Below, in pieces: positions 33,516 through 41,169 of a stretch of 64,000 bases of DNA; position 1 is the first letter of the stretch; each line of letters opens with the position of its first letter. Source of the stretch: Microbacteriaceae bacterium (GTDB lineage: Bacteria > Actinomycetota > Actinomycetes > Actinomycetales > Microbacteriaceae); contig SCRE01000014.1 in NCBI GenBank assembly GCA_004297935.1, positions 62,001 through 126,000 on the forward strand, in the 5' to 3' direction. The translations under genes were made by a program, and so were the position numbers. Under the pieces are notes generated by a model. The model ran no database searches. It saw only the letters and a program-made list of their open reading frames with translations, and was not told the origin of the DNA.

Positions 33516-34393
33516 CGGAGGAAGTCCATCAGGTTCGTTTGGAGCGCTTTCGATGTGACGAGCAACGATGCCGTGTATACATTGTTCTTCATCGTCAGAT
33601 CCATGATCGCCTGCGCGGAGTCGACGTTCTCCAAGCAGCTTTGCTGACTCTGCAGATCAAGCTTCCGATTGGCATTGTTCGTCGTCGCCATGCCGACGGT
33701 GCTCTCGCTCGCGCCGACTTGGCCTTGCGCAGCCCAGAGAGCCTGCATGCGAGCGTCGATCATGGCGATGCCCGATGACGGGTCCGCGCCGGTACGCAGG
33801 CTGTTGATGACGGTGTCCAGCTCGGCGAACACGGAGTTGGGCCCGCTGCCGAACACCGCGGCGCCATCGACATCGACACGCACCGTCTGCCCATCGCCGA
33901 CACGGCGCTGCACCGACGAACCGGGAACACCGGTGAAGGCGTAGCTTGCGTCGAAGGCGGCGGGCGTGTCCGAACTGCCGGCAAAGATCGACCGCCCGAG
34001 ATAGGTCGTGTTGGCCTGGCTCATGAGCGAGTCGCGAATGGACTCCAGTTGTGTCGCCACGTCGTTGCGCGCCGACGTCGACATGGACCCGTTCGAGCCT
34101 TGGATGACGAGATCGCGCGCGGCGCGCAGCAGGCTGCTCGTCTGGCTCAACGCCGTGTCTGCCGTGGTCAGCCATCCGTTCGCATCATCGATGTTCCTGG
34201 AATACTGATCGTTGGCCTTGAGGGCGCCGCGCACCTGAAGCGCCTGGGCGACCGCGGCAGGATCATCGGACGGCAGCGCGAGCTTCGACTGGCTCGACGC
34301 GGCGTTTTGAGCCTTCGACAGGTTCGAGATGCTCGTCTGCAGATTGCGCGCATTCGACTCGTAGATGGTCGCCGTGGTGACACGCATGCTCAT
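33512..34393 (-). CDS. flgL: Flagellar hook-associated protein 3 FlgL
   Basis: Hook-filament junction protein (293 residues), with flagellin-like ends: MSMRVTTATIYESNARNLQT at the N-terminus and TMKNNVYTASLLVTSKALQT with NLMDFLR at the C-terminus. ATG 34393 overlaps the flgK stop (ATGA). The open frame extends upstream only through flgK. Confidence 0.93.
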   Translation of the reverse strand: MSMRVTTATIYESNARNLQTSISNLSKAQNAASSQSKLALPSDDPAAVAQALQVRGALKANDQYSRNIDDANGWLTTADTALSQTSSLLRAARDLVIQGSNGSMSTSARNDVATQLESIRDSLMSQANTTYLGRSIFAGSSDTPAAFDASYAFTGVPGSSVQRRVGDGQTVRVDVDGAAVFGSGPNSVFAELDTVINSLRTGADPSSGIAMIDARMQALWAAQGQVGASESTVGMATTNNANRKLDLQSQQSCLENVDSAQAIMDLTMKNNVYTASLLVTSKALQTNLMDFLR

Positions 34394-35823
34394 CCCGACA
34401 GCCCCACGAGTCCGGTGTGGTTGATCAGTGTGTCCAGCAGTGAGTCGACCGCTGTCATCATGCGGGCAGCCGCCTGGTAGGACGTCTGCTGCTGAAGCAT
34501 GTTCATATTCTCCTCGTCGAGGTCCACAGATTCGGATGAGGTCTGCGCTGTCTTGGCATTCGTCAACGCCGTGCCGGCCAACGTCGCCTGCTGCATGGCC
34601 ACCCGGGAGAGCGAGCCGATCGTCGAGACCATGTTCGACCACAGTCTGTCCGGCGAGCCTGCCCCGGAGGCGAGCTGGGAGACGGCGTCTGCGGCCGAGC
34701 CGTCCAGCGATCCGGCGCCCGGTCTTCCCGCGGCGATGTCGGCGGGCGTCGTCGGAACCACGCTGAGGCCCAGCGCGGCCGGCCCGCCGGCGGCCACACC
34801 GAAGAAGTCGAGTCCTGTGCGACCATCCGTCGTCACGCTCGTGCTGTGGATTGCGTTGACCTGCGCGGCCAGCTGTGTGGCGAGCTGGTTATAGGCGTTC
34901 GCCGTTTCGGCAAGGACGCCGCCCGTTCCGGATCCGTTGGCCGGTGCCACCAGCGAGAGGGCGCCGGCGAGTGACCCGCCATCCAGGCCGATGCTCTGGC
35001 CGGGGCGCTGAGCCCACTCGACGCGAACGGCGGACACTGCGGTGCCGGTCATGTCGGTCGCGCCGCTCACCTGAACATGGTTCGCGCTGGAGCCCGAGAC
35101 GAGAAGGTTGCCACCGATCGTCAGGTCGACCGTGCCGTCGAGCCTGTTGACGACGGAGCCGCCGGCGATCGAGGCAACCGTCGATGTCAGCTGTGCACGC
35201 TGGTCCAGCAACTCGTTCACGCTGCCGCCTGCTGCCATCGTCTGGCGGATGGTGGTGTTCAGCGAGGCGATGTGGTCGGCCGCGTCGTTCAACTGGCTTG
35301 CGAGAGAATCGACCTGGGAGCGGGCCTTCGTCCATGCGCTATCGATCGCGGTGTAGCCGCCGGCGATCTGGCCTGTCACCGCTGCGGCGTTCTGCAGCAC
35401 GGCAGCACCGGCGGATGCGTCATTCGGGCTGTTGGCCAAATCCTGCCACGAGGCCCAGAAGCTCTGCAGCTGAGCCGACAGCCCGTTCGGACCGGGCTCG
35501 TTGAAACTCTGTTCGACCTCGGTCAGGCTCGTGGAGCGCAACTGTGCGTAGCCGGATGTCGCCGAGGCGTTTCGCACGCCGGCGTCGAGAAACGAATCGC
35601 TCAACCGGGCAACGCCGGCGAGGATGACGCCCTGCCCCGCCGCCGTGTTCGAGCCCGTGATCGGCCCGATCTGAGCGGGCGGGGTGGCGGATTGTGTGGT
35701 GAGCCGCTGACGGGTGTACCCGGCTGTGCCGGCGTTCGTGATGTTCTGCCCGGTCACCTCGAGGCCGGCACGAGCCGCCTGCAGGCCGGAGTAGGCGGTG
35801 TTCAAGCCGCTGAAGGTGCTCAT
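34390..35823 (-). CDS. flgK: Flagellar hook-associated protein 1 FlgK
   Basis: Junction protein between hook and FlgL (477 residues). The N-terminus is STFSGLNTAYSGLQAARAGL, EVTGQNITNAGTAGYTRQRL; FNEPGPNGLSAQLQSFWASW follows near residue 95; the C-terminus is NMLQQQTSYQAAARMMTAVD with LLDTLINHTGLVGLSG. ATG 35823 lies one base from the stop of the upstream flgN gene, so flgN-flgK-flgL-fliW form a unit. Confidence 0.94.
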   Translation of the reverse strand: MSTFSGLNTAYSGLQAARAGLEVTGQNITNAGTAGYTRQRLTTQSATPPAQIGPITGSNTAAGQGVILAGVARLSDSFLDAGVRNASATSGYAQLRSTSLTEVEQSFNEPGPNGLSAQLQSFWASWQDLANSPNDASAGAAVLQNAAAVTGQIAGGYTAIDSAWTKARSQVDSLASQLNDAADHIASLNTTIRQTMAAGGSVNELLDQRAQLTSTVASIAGGSVVNRLDGTVDLTIGGNLLVSGSSANHVQVSGATDMTGTAVSAVRVEWAQRPGQSIGLDGGSLAGALSLVAPANGSGTGGVLAETANAYNQLATQLAAQVNAIHSTSVTTDGRTGLDFFGVAAGGPAALGLSVVPTTPADIAAGRPGAGSLDGSAADAVSQLASGAGSPDRLWSNMVSTIGSLSRVAMQQATLAGTALTNAKTAQTSSESVDLDEENMNMLQQQTSYQAAARMMTAVDSLLDTLINHTGLVGLSG

Positions 35824-35824
35824 C

Positions 35825-36310
35825 TCAGATGTCCCGGTCGATCAGGCGGGCGCCGACAGGGACATCGTCGGAGCGGCCGCTCGCGTCGTAGGTGCTGGCA
35901 TCGACATCGGCCGCCGCGAGGGTTTCCTGGGTCGAGCGCAGGGCTGCACGGATGAGTCCGATGTTCCCCTCCTGAAGGGCTCGCACCTGGGCGGTCAGCG
36001 TGCGCAAAGAGCCGAGGTGCGCACTGAAGATGTCCCGCCACACGGGCTCCTCGAGCTCGTCGATGATCTCCTGCAGCGATGGCTGGTCGTTGATCGGTTC
36101 CGTCGCCTCGAGCGGGCCCACGGTGATGGCTCGCGAGAGGCCGAGCTGTGCAAGCCGGTCGGCGACGCCGCGCACCTCGTCGGACGCGCGACGCAGCCAC
36201 TGGGACTTTCCCGCGCTGAGCAGCAGCTGCTGCTCCTCCAGCTTGAAGACCAGCAGTTCGAGAAGCTCTCGCTCGCGCCACAGGACCGTGGAGAGGCCGT
36301 TGGCGTTCAT
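35825..36310 (-). CDS. flgN: FlgN-family flagellar chaperone, copy 1
   Basis: Export chaperone for FlgK/FlgL. Its 161 helical residues open with LSTVLWRERELLELLVFKLE, EQQLLLSAGKSQWLRRASDE. ATG 36310 is preceded by GGGAGGT on the - strand; the longer open frame has no conserved part. Directly upstream of flgK, as expected. It shares length and sequence pattern with copy 2, so the two are a tandem duplication that has diverged. Confidence 0.85.
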   Translation of the reverse strand: MNANGLSTVLWRERELLELLVFKLEEQQLLLSAGKSQWLRRASDEVRGVADRLAQLGLSRAITVGPLEATEPINDQPSLQEIIDELEEPVWRDIFSAHLGSLRTLTAQVRALQEGNIGLIRAALRSTQETLAAADVDASTYDASGRSDDVPVGARLIDRDI

Positions 36311-36402
36311 GTCTACCTCCCAGTGCGCGCGAGGCGGCCTGCGTCGAGTCGGCTGTGCAGCGGTCTCATCAGGGCGGGACCGCCGTGTGTTCTCGATGAG
36401 CA

Positions 36403-36429
36403 CTATCGGATGCGATTTCAAGAATGTAA
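36403..36429 (-). promoter_or_regulatory. FliA-type promoter of flgN copy 1 operon
   Basis: Read on the - strand: TTAC (36429-36426), 15 nt, TCCGATAG (36410-36403). The -10 and spacing match the flgB promoter; the -35 has one mismatch. It lies in the gap between the two flgN copies. Confidence 0.5.
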
Positions 36430-36455
36430 GCGCCGTGCGCCTCACGAGCAAGACC

Positions 36456-36941
36456 TCATGCGTTCGTGTCGAACAGCCGTGCGTCCGCAGCGAAGGCCGC
36501 TCGACCTCCGCTCGCGTCGTACGTGCTGCCGCGGGTTTCCGTCTCGGCGAGCAACTCGTCCGATGTGCGAATAGCCGCGCGGAGGAACTGCTCATTGGCG
36601 TCGCGCAGTTGTTTGATCTGCGCGGCCTGGTCGGTCATGGCGGTCAGGTGATCGGTGAAGATTTCGGCCCATGGTCCCTGAGGCGCGTCGGCGATGAGTT
36701 CGAGCAGTGTCGCGCCCTCCCGCGTCCCCCATTCGGCAGCGACGCCGGAGACTTCGATTGCGCGGGCGAGTCCTGCGGCTTTCAGGCGTTCCATGACCTG
36801 CTCGACCTCTCGCGTCGCGTGCTGAATCCAGCGGCTCTTGCCCGAGGTGAGCAGCAGATGTTCCTCCTCCAGCTTGAAGATCAGCAGCTCGAGCAGTTCG
36901 CGTTCGCGCCACAGTGACGCTGAAAGCTCTTGCACGCCCAC
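36456..36941 (-). CDS. FlgN-family flagellar chaperone, copy 2
   Basis: 161 residues from GTG 36941 (VGVQELSASLWRERELLELL, IFKLEEEHLLLTSGKSRWIQ), aligning end to end with copy 1, including the same start offset; this is why I reject the longer frame to 37016. The best-conserved part is the first 50 residues; the middle differs, suggesting a different client. It is separated from copy 1 by 145 bp with a promoter, so it is a separate transcription unit, divergent from the sigma gene. Confidence 0.8.
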   Translation of the reverse strand: MGVQELSASLWRERELLELLIFKLEEEHLLLTSGKSRWIQHATREVEQVMERLKAAGLARAIEVSGVAAEWGTREGATLLELIADAPQGPWAEIFTDHLTAMTDQAAQIKQLRDANEQFLRAAIRTSDELLAETETRGSTYDASGGRAAFAADARLFDTNA

Positions 36942-36970
36942 GTCTGCCCCCGATCCTGCCGTGAGCCTAC

Positions 36971-37006
36971 CCCCATTCTGGGGCTGCAATCCACCCCGTA
37001 ATGGGG
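36971..37006. promoter_or_regulatory. Two palindromic CCCC-N5-GGGG boxes (candidate operator)
   Basis: CCCCATTCTGGGG (36971-36983) and CCCCGTAATGGGG (36994-37006), centres 23 bp apart, lie in the divergent region between flgN copy 2 and the sigma gene. The two boxes are also approximate inverted repeats of each other. The layout suggests cooperative binding of a dimeric regulator; its identity is unknown. Confidence 0.5.
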
Positions 37007-37198
37007 GCGAGGACATTCTTCAAATACGCTGTGAGTTCGACATGATGGTTCTGTACGACGCGGCCATCCGAGGGCTCGTGGCTACGGCATCCGAGTCCGA
37101 CCACTCGGGGCCATGCCACCCGAGACCGACCGTTTCCGAGCACCGACAGCTTGCCCTTGTTGATTTGTCCGCATGTACAAGCGATAAGGGATCGTGTC

Positions 37199-38029
37199 GT
37201 GAATCGAGCTGAGCGCAATGCCATGGTTGTCGAAAATCTGCCTCTGGTCGGGTACCTGGTCACCGACCTGTGTGCACGGGCGACTCACCTCTCACGCGAC
37301 GACATGGCGTCCGCGGGTGCGGTGGCATTGATCAACGCTGCTGACGCGTTCAAACCTGAGTTGGGTGTTCCGTTCGGCGCCTATGCGCGCAAGCGGATTC
37401 TCGGCGCGTTCGCGGACGAGATGCGCGCGGCCGATTGGGCTACCCGCACGGCGCGGCGGCGCATCAAGGAGACTCTCGCCGTGCAGGAGACGTTGACCGC
37501 CGCGTTCGGCCGGAGTCCGAGCGCCGGCGAGATCGCGGATGCGTTGGGTGTCGAGCTCAAGGTGGCGACCGATGCTCTGGCCGACGCGGCACGTACGCTC
37601 TGTGCACTCGACGATTCTGCCGCCGACTTTCTCGCAGCCACCACACCGCTGCCCGAGGAGACGTTGCTCGAGGCCGAGCAGCGGCGCTATCTTCGGAGCG
37701 CGGTGCTGGCGCTCCCGGCGAAGATGCGCTACATCATCGAGCAGATCTATTTCGAGGACCGTGGCGTCAAGCAGGTCGCGGAGGAATTGGGGACGACGCA
37801 TTCCGCGGTCTCGCAACAACGAGCCGAGGCGATTCGCCTGTTGCGGGACGGCATGAGCACCCATTATTCCGACTCCCCGGAGTCGGTTCACGAGCCGGAG
37901 TCGCGTATCGCCTCGGCGAGCCGAGCAGCATACCTGGCGCGTGTGGCAGACCGCGCGATGGTGGGAGTGTCCTGTTTCGAATCGTCCGTGACGACGGTGC
38001 CGGAGTCCACCGTGCGCAGGGCCGTCTAG
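37199..38029 (+). CDS. fliA: RNA polymerase sigma factor, FliA/WhiG (sigma-28) family
   Basis: Group 3 sigma factor (276 residues). Region 2 includes LSRDDMASAGAVALINAADA, FGAYARKRILGAFADEMRAA with DWATR; region 3 RRIKETLAVQETLTAAFGRS; region 4 a helix-turn-helix in KQVAEELGTTHSAVSQQRAE. The C-terminal about 45 residues are extra. I start at GTG 37199 (VNRAERNAMVVENLPLVGYL) with AGGG upstream. It probably reads the TAAC-N15-CCGATAG promoters in this locus. csrA follows by 84 bp. Confidence 0.9.
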   Translation: MNRAERNAMVVENLPLVGYLVTDLCARATHLSRDDMASAGAVALINAADAFKPELGVPFGAYARKRILGAFADEMRAADWATRTARRRIKETLAVQETLTAAFGRSPSAGEIADALGVELKVATDALADAARTLCALDDSAADFLAATTPLPEETLLEAEQRRYLRSAVLALPAKMRYIIEQIYFEDRGVKQVAEELGTTHSAVSQQRAEAIRLLRDGMSTHYSDSPESVHEPESRIASASRAAYLARVADRAMVGVSCFESSVTTVPESTVRRAV

Positions 38030-38113
38030 ATGCCTCGGCGTATAGTCCGCTGCATTCGCATCGATGGTCCGGCCGATCGCCGCCTGGCCCGCTCGCTGGG
38101 GTAAGGTTGCCGG

Positions 38114-38359
38114 GTGCTGGTTCTGACACGAAAGCCGGGGGAGAGGATTCTCATCGGCGAGGACATCGTGGTGACGGTGCTTGATTCTCGTGGTGACGGC
38201 ATCCGCGTCGGTATCGACGCACCACGCGGCATCTCCATTCAGCGTGCCGAGGTCGTCAAGGCCGTTGCGGAAGCCAACGTCGAGGCCGCCCGCGCAGATG
38301 AGGACGCTGAGGCGAAGCTGCGTGCTCGGTTGGGCTTGATCCGGCCCGCCGCGGAGTAG
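38114..38359 (+). CDS. csrA: Carbon storage regulator CsrA
   Basis: Dimeric RNA-binding protein that blocks translation at A-N-GGA sites. Its 81 residues start LVLTRKPGERILIGEDIVVT, the canonical CsrA, with the RNA-contact region GIDAPRGISIQRAEVV (A-P-x-x-x-x-x-H/Q-R-x-E-V), and have an extended Ala/Glu-rich C-terminal helix. GTG start. Its partner fliW and its likely targets (flagellin, flgB and fliJ leaders) are nearby. Confidence 0.95.
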   Translation: MLVLTRKPGERILIGEDIVVTVLDSRGDGIRVGIDAPRGISIQRAEVVKAVAEANVEAARADEDAEAKLRARLGLIRPAAE

Positions 38360-38384
38360 TCCGAACACAGAGTAGCCCGAGCAT

Positions 38385-38972
38385 TCAGGCGGCGTCGGCG
38401 ATCGCGCCGATGTGCCCGACTTGCACGGCGACGGCATCCGCCAACTGTGCCAACGAATCGGCGCCATGCCGTTTCGCGGCGTGCACGATGATCGCGGCAC
38501 ATGCTTCGGAATCTGCCAAGGCATCGTGATGATGGAAGTCTTCGAACCCTGCCGCCATCGCCGCGGCCGGGAGACGATAGGAGTCGAGCTGGTAGGTCCT
38601 GCGCGCGACCTGGAGGCTGCACAGATAGTCGAAACTCGGGCAGGCGAGCGCGGTCGCCGCACACGCACCGCGAATCACACCCATGTCGAAGCCGGCATTG
38701 TGGGCTACCAGGGTGTCTCCGGCGGCGAAGGCCACGAGCCTGGGGAGCTGCTCCTGCCAGGTGGCCGCGCCGAGCACGTCCTCCGCGCGGATGCCGTGGA
38801 TGCGCGTGTTCCACCCCCAGAACTCGTCGTGGCCGGTTGGCGGCTGAATCAGCCAGCCGACACGATCGACGGCGCGCCCGCCGCGTATCTTCACCAACCC
38901 GACGGAGCACGCCGATGCACTGCTGGCGTTCGCGGTTTCGAAGTCGATTGCGGTGAAGTCCAGAGGCACCAC
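38385..38972 (-). CDS. DEDDh-type 3'-5' exonuclease (DnaQ/ExoX-like)
   Basis: 195 residues with all three exonuclease motifs: ExoI FTAIDFETAN (D-x-E), ExoII LVAHNAGFDM (N-x2-F-D) and ExoIII HHHDALADSEACA (H-x4-D). PTGHDEFWGWNTRIHGI with the following EDV is typical of stand-alone DnaQ-like proteins of actinobacteria. It may act in repair or RNA trimming; the substrate is unknown. The start is a GTG. It converges with csrA and diverges from ychF. Confidence 0.85.
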   Translation of the reverse strand: MVPLDFTAIDFETANASSASACSVGLVKIRGGRAVDRVGWLIQPPTGHDEFWGWNTRIHGIRAEDVLGAATWQEQLPRLVAFAAGDTLVAHNAGFDMGVIRGACAATALACPSFDYLCSLQVARRTYQLDSYRLPAAAMAAGFEDFHHHDALADSEACAAIIVHAAKRHGADSLAQLADAVAVQVGHIGAIADAA

Positions 38973-39035
38973 CCCATGTTCTCACGACGCACCGTCGCGG
39001 GCGGGCACAGCGCCTCGCCGGTAGACTGAACCCCC

Positions 39036-40106
39036 GTGGCTCTCACTATTGGAATCGTCGGCCTGCCCAACGTCGGCAAGTCAACCCTGTTCAACGCACT
39101 GACCAAGAATCAGGTGATCGCCGCGAACTACCCGTTCGCGACGATCGAGCCGAACATCGGCGTCGTCAACCTGCCGGACGCGCGATTGGAGAAGCTGGCC
39201 GAGATCTTCTCGAGCGAACGCATCCTGCCGGCCACGGTCTCGTTCGTCGACATCGCCGGCATCGTGCGCGGTGCGAGCGAAGGGGAGGGCCTCGGCAACA
39301 AGTTCCTCGCCAATATCCGAGAAGCGGATGCGATCGCGCAAGTTGTGCGCGGATTCTCCGACCCCGACGTGGTCCATGTCGACGGCGACGTCGACCCGAA
39401 GGCCGACCTCGAGACCATCAACACCGAGCTGATCCTCGCCGACTTGGAGACGCTTGAGAAGGCGATCACGCGCTATGAGAAAGAGGTGCGCGGCAAAAAG
39501 CTCGACGCATCCGTTCTCGCAGCGGCGCGAGAAGCGCGCGAAGCGTTGCAGAAGGGCACGCCGCTGGCGGCATCCGTCGAACTGGAGCCGATCGCCGAAC
39601 TCGGCCTGCTCACCGCGAAGCCGTTCATCTACGTCTTCAACGTCGACGAGGCCGTGCTGACGGACGGTGCCAAGAAGCAGGCGCTCGCCGACCTGGTCGC
39701 GCCCGCCCAGGCGGTGTTCCTCGACGCGAAGATCGAGTCGGAGCTGATCGATCTCGACCCGGCGGATGCCGCAGAGCTGCTGGCATCGACCGGCCAGGAT
39801 GAGAGCGGGCTCGATCAGCTCGCTCGCATCGGCTTCGATACGCTCGGCCTGCAGACCTACCTGACGGCCGGACCCAAGGAGTCGCGCGCGTGGACCATCC
39901 ACAAGGGCTGGAAGGCGCCGCAGGCGGCCGGTGTCATCCACACCGACTTCGAGCGTGGCTTCATCAAGGCGGAAGTCATCTCGTTCGACGATCTGGTCGA
40001 ACTCGGCTCCGTGCACGAGGCGCGCGCGCGCGGCAAGGCGCGTATGGAAGGCAAGGACTACATCATGCAGGATGGCGACGTGGTGGAGTTCCGGTTTAAC
40101 GTCTAG
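39036..40106 (+). CDS. ychF: Redox-regulated ATPase/GTPase YchF
   Basis: Universally conserved P-loop protein (356 residues) that binds ribosomes and prefers ATP. G1 lies in GIVGLPNVGKSTLFNALT, G3 in FVDIAGIVRGASEGEGLGNK. In place of NKxD it has FVYNVxE-type FIYVFNVDEAV. The C-terminal TGS domain ends KDYIMQDGDVVEFRFNV. The last nine codons (from 40078) are duplicated at 41059-41087 with different synonymous codons, so the present 3' end was probably supplied by an inserted islet. Confidence 0.95.
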   Translation: MALTIGIVGLPNVGKSTLFNALTKNQVIAANYPFATIEPNIGVVNLPDARLEKLAEIFSSERILPATVSFVDIAGIVRGASEGEGLGNKFLANIREADAIAQVVRGFSDPDVVHVDGDVDPKADLETINTELILADLETLEKAITRYEKEVRGKKLDASVLAAAREAREALQKGTPLAASVELEPIAELGLLTAKPFIYVFNVDEAVLTDGAKKQALADLVAPAQAVFLDAKIESELIDLDPADAAELLASTGQDESGLDQLARIGFDTLGLQTYLTAGPKESRAWTIHKGWKAPQAAGVIHTDFERGFIKAEVISFDDLVELGSVHEARARGKARMEGKDYIMQDGDVVEFRFNV

Positions 40107-40139
40107 TGTTATTGACGCGATGCGTTATATGCTTGTCTA

Positions 40140-40421
40140 GTGATCAGATCGTTCGGGAGCAAGGACACCGAGCGCATCTGGCATGAGCAGTACGTCAAGG
40201 GTGTTGATCGGACGGTGCAGCGGGCGACGCTACGCAAGCTCGAGCTGGTCCATGCGGCGAAGGATGTCGAGGATCTTCGGATCCCGCCGGGGAACCGGCT
40301 GGAGAGGCTGGTCGGCAACCGTCGTGGGCAGCACAGCATTCGCGTGAATGCGCAGTGGCGTCTCTGCTTCGTCTGGAGAGATGGAGGTGCGGACAATGTC
40401 GAACTCGTCGACTACCACTGA
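40140..40421 (+). CDS. higB: HigB-family toxin (RelE superfamily)
   Basis: Ribosome-dependent mRNase toxin, 93 residues. The family pattern is FGSKDTERIWHEQYVKGVDR at the N-terminus and LERLVGNRRGQHSIRVNAQW, then RLCFVW and VELVDYH at the C-terminus. The start is GTG, 33 bp after ychF. higA overlaps its end by 26 nt, so toxin comes first, the typical HigBA order. Confidence 0.93.
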   Translation: MIRSFGSKDTERIWHEQYVKGVDRTVQRATLRKLELVHAAKDVEDLRIPPGNRLERLVGNRRGQHSIRVNAQWRLCFVWRDGGADNVELVDYH

Positions 40422-40716
40422 GCCCGACCAGATCGAGCCGATCCATCCGGGAGAGATCCTGATGGAGGACTTCATCGAGGGTTTCGGGATCACGCAGAAC
40501 AGGTTGGCCGTATCGATCGGGGTGCCGCCGCGACGGATCAATGAGATCGTGCACGGCAAGAGGGGCATCACGGCCGACACGGCGATCCGTCTGGCCCGGT
40601 ATTTCGGGACGTCGGAGGAGTTCTGGATGAACCTGCAGTCGAACTATGAGTTGCGGCTGGAGCGCCGAGTGCTTCGGGACAAGGTTGCGGCGATCACCCC
40701 GCTGGAGGCGGCTTGA
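40396..40716 (+). CDS. higA: HigA-family antitoxin (XRE HTH)
   Basis: 106 residues. The HigA start motif IEPIHPGEILMEDFIEGFGI is followed by an XRE helix-turn-helix (TQNRLAVSIGVPPRRINEIV, HGKRGITADTAIRLARYFGT) and SEEFWMNLQSNYEL. ATG 40396 has GGAGG 8 nt upstream; an ATG at 40381 is possible. It neutralises HigB and represses the operon through DNA binding (family knowledge). Confidence 0.93.
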   Translation: MSNSSTTTEPDQIEPIHPGEILMEDFIEGFGITQNRLAVSIGVPPRRINEIVHGKRGITADTAIRLARYFGTSEEFWMNLQSNYELRLERRVLRDKVAAITPLEAA

Positions 40717-40994
40717 GCCAGATCAAGCTGGCAGGACACCTTCTCTGCGCAAATGCAGGGGAAGCGTCCACCGTTGCAAGCCACCTGCCTCGACACATCG
40801 AGCTCACACGTGCGGAGCCCGGGTGCCTTTCGTTCGACGTGCAGCCGACTGACGACCCGTTCGTGTGGACTGTTGCGGAGCGGTTCACTGATCAGACCGC
40901 GTTCAGCGCACATCAAGCACGGGTCCGGGCGAGTGAGTGGGGCCGCGCTACTGCGGGCATCGTGCGGGACCACGTGATCACGACTGAACCGTGA
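40713..40994 (+). CDS. Putative antibiotic biosynthesis monooxygenase (ABM/YgiN-like)
   Basis: 93 residues with the ABM fold pattern: KLAGHLLCANAGEASTVASH, ELTRAEPGCLSFDVQPTDDP (the E-P-G-C turn) and VAERFTDQTAFSAHQA. These small dimeric proteins act as quinol or polyketide monooxygenases. It starts at TTG 40713, overlapping the higA stop by 4 nt, so it is coupled to the toxin-antitoxin genes as islet cargo. Its contribution to the islet is unknown. Confidence 0.8.
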   Translation: MSQIKLAGHLLCANAGEASTVASHLPRHIELTRAEPGCLSFDVQPTDDPFVWTVAERFTDQTAFSAHQARVRASEWGRATAGIVRDHVITTEP

Positions 40995-41169
40995 AGTGCC
41001 ACCGGTAGCACAGGCCCCGAAGGTGACGGTGCTCGTCCTGAGGTTGGTCGGCTACGGAACGTGGTGGAGTTCCGCTTCAACGTGTGAGCTTCCGGCGCGC
41101 CCGAGTCCCGGGGTACCGCGGACGGGACCGGTGGTATGCATTGCCGGTGGTGCGTGCGAGGATCAAGGC

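Larger units (their letters stand above)
40078..41087 (+). mobile_element. 981-bp islet inserted in the ychF 3' end, flanked by direct repeats
   Basis: Left repeat 40078-40106 and right repeat 41059-41087 share a perfect core ACGTGGTGGAGTTCCG and then differ at synonymous positions (CGG/CGC, TTT/TTC, GTC/GTG) and in the stop (TAG/TGA). The right copy has host-like codons and an in-frame stop and looks like the original ychF end; the left copy came with the islet and restores ychF. Cargo is higB, higA and a small monooxygenase. No integrase is inside. Confidence 0.65.

Noticed and set aside
37161-37187. GCGATAAG just before the sigma gene as a FliA promoter
   Set aside because: The -10 lacks one C, the -35 position reads TGAT, and it would leave almost no leader.
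40996-41169. Extended N-terminus for the DNA glycosylase
   Set aside because: The enzyme needs an N-terminal Pro after Met; ATG 41170 provides it and the upstream codons overlap the ychF repeat.
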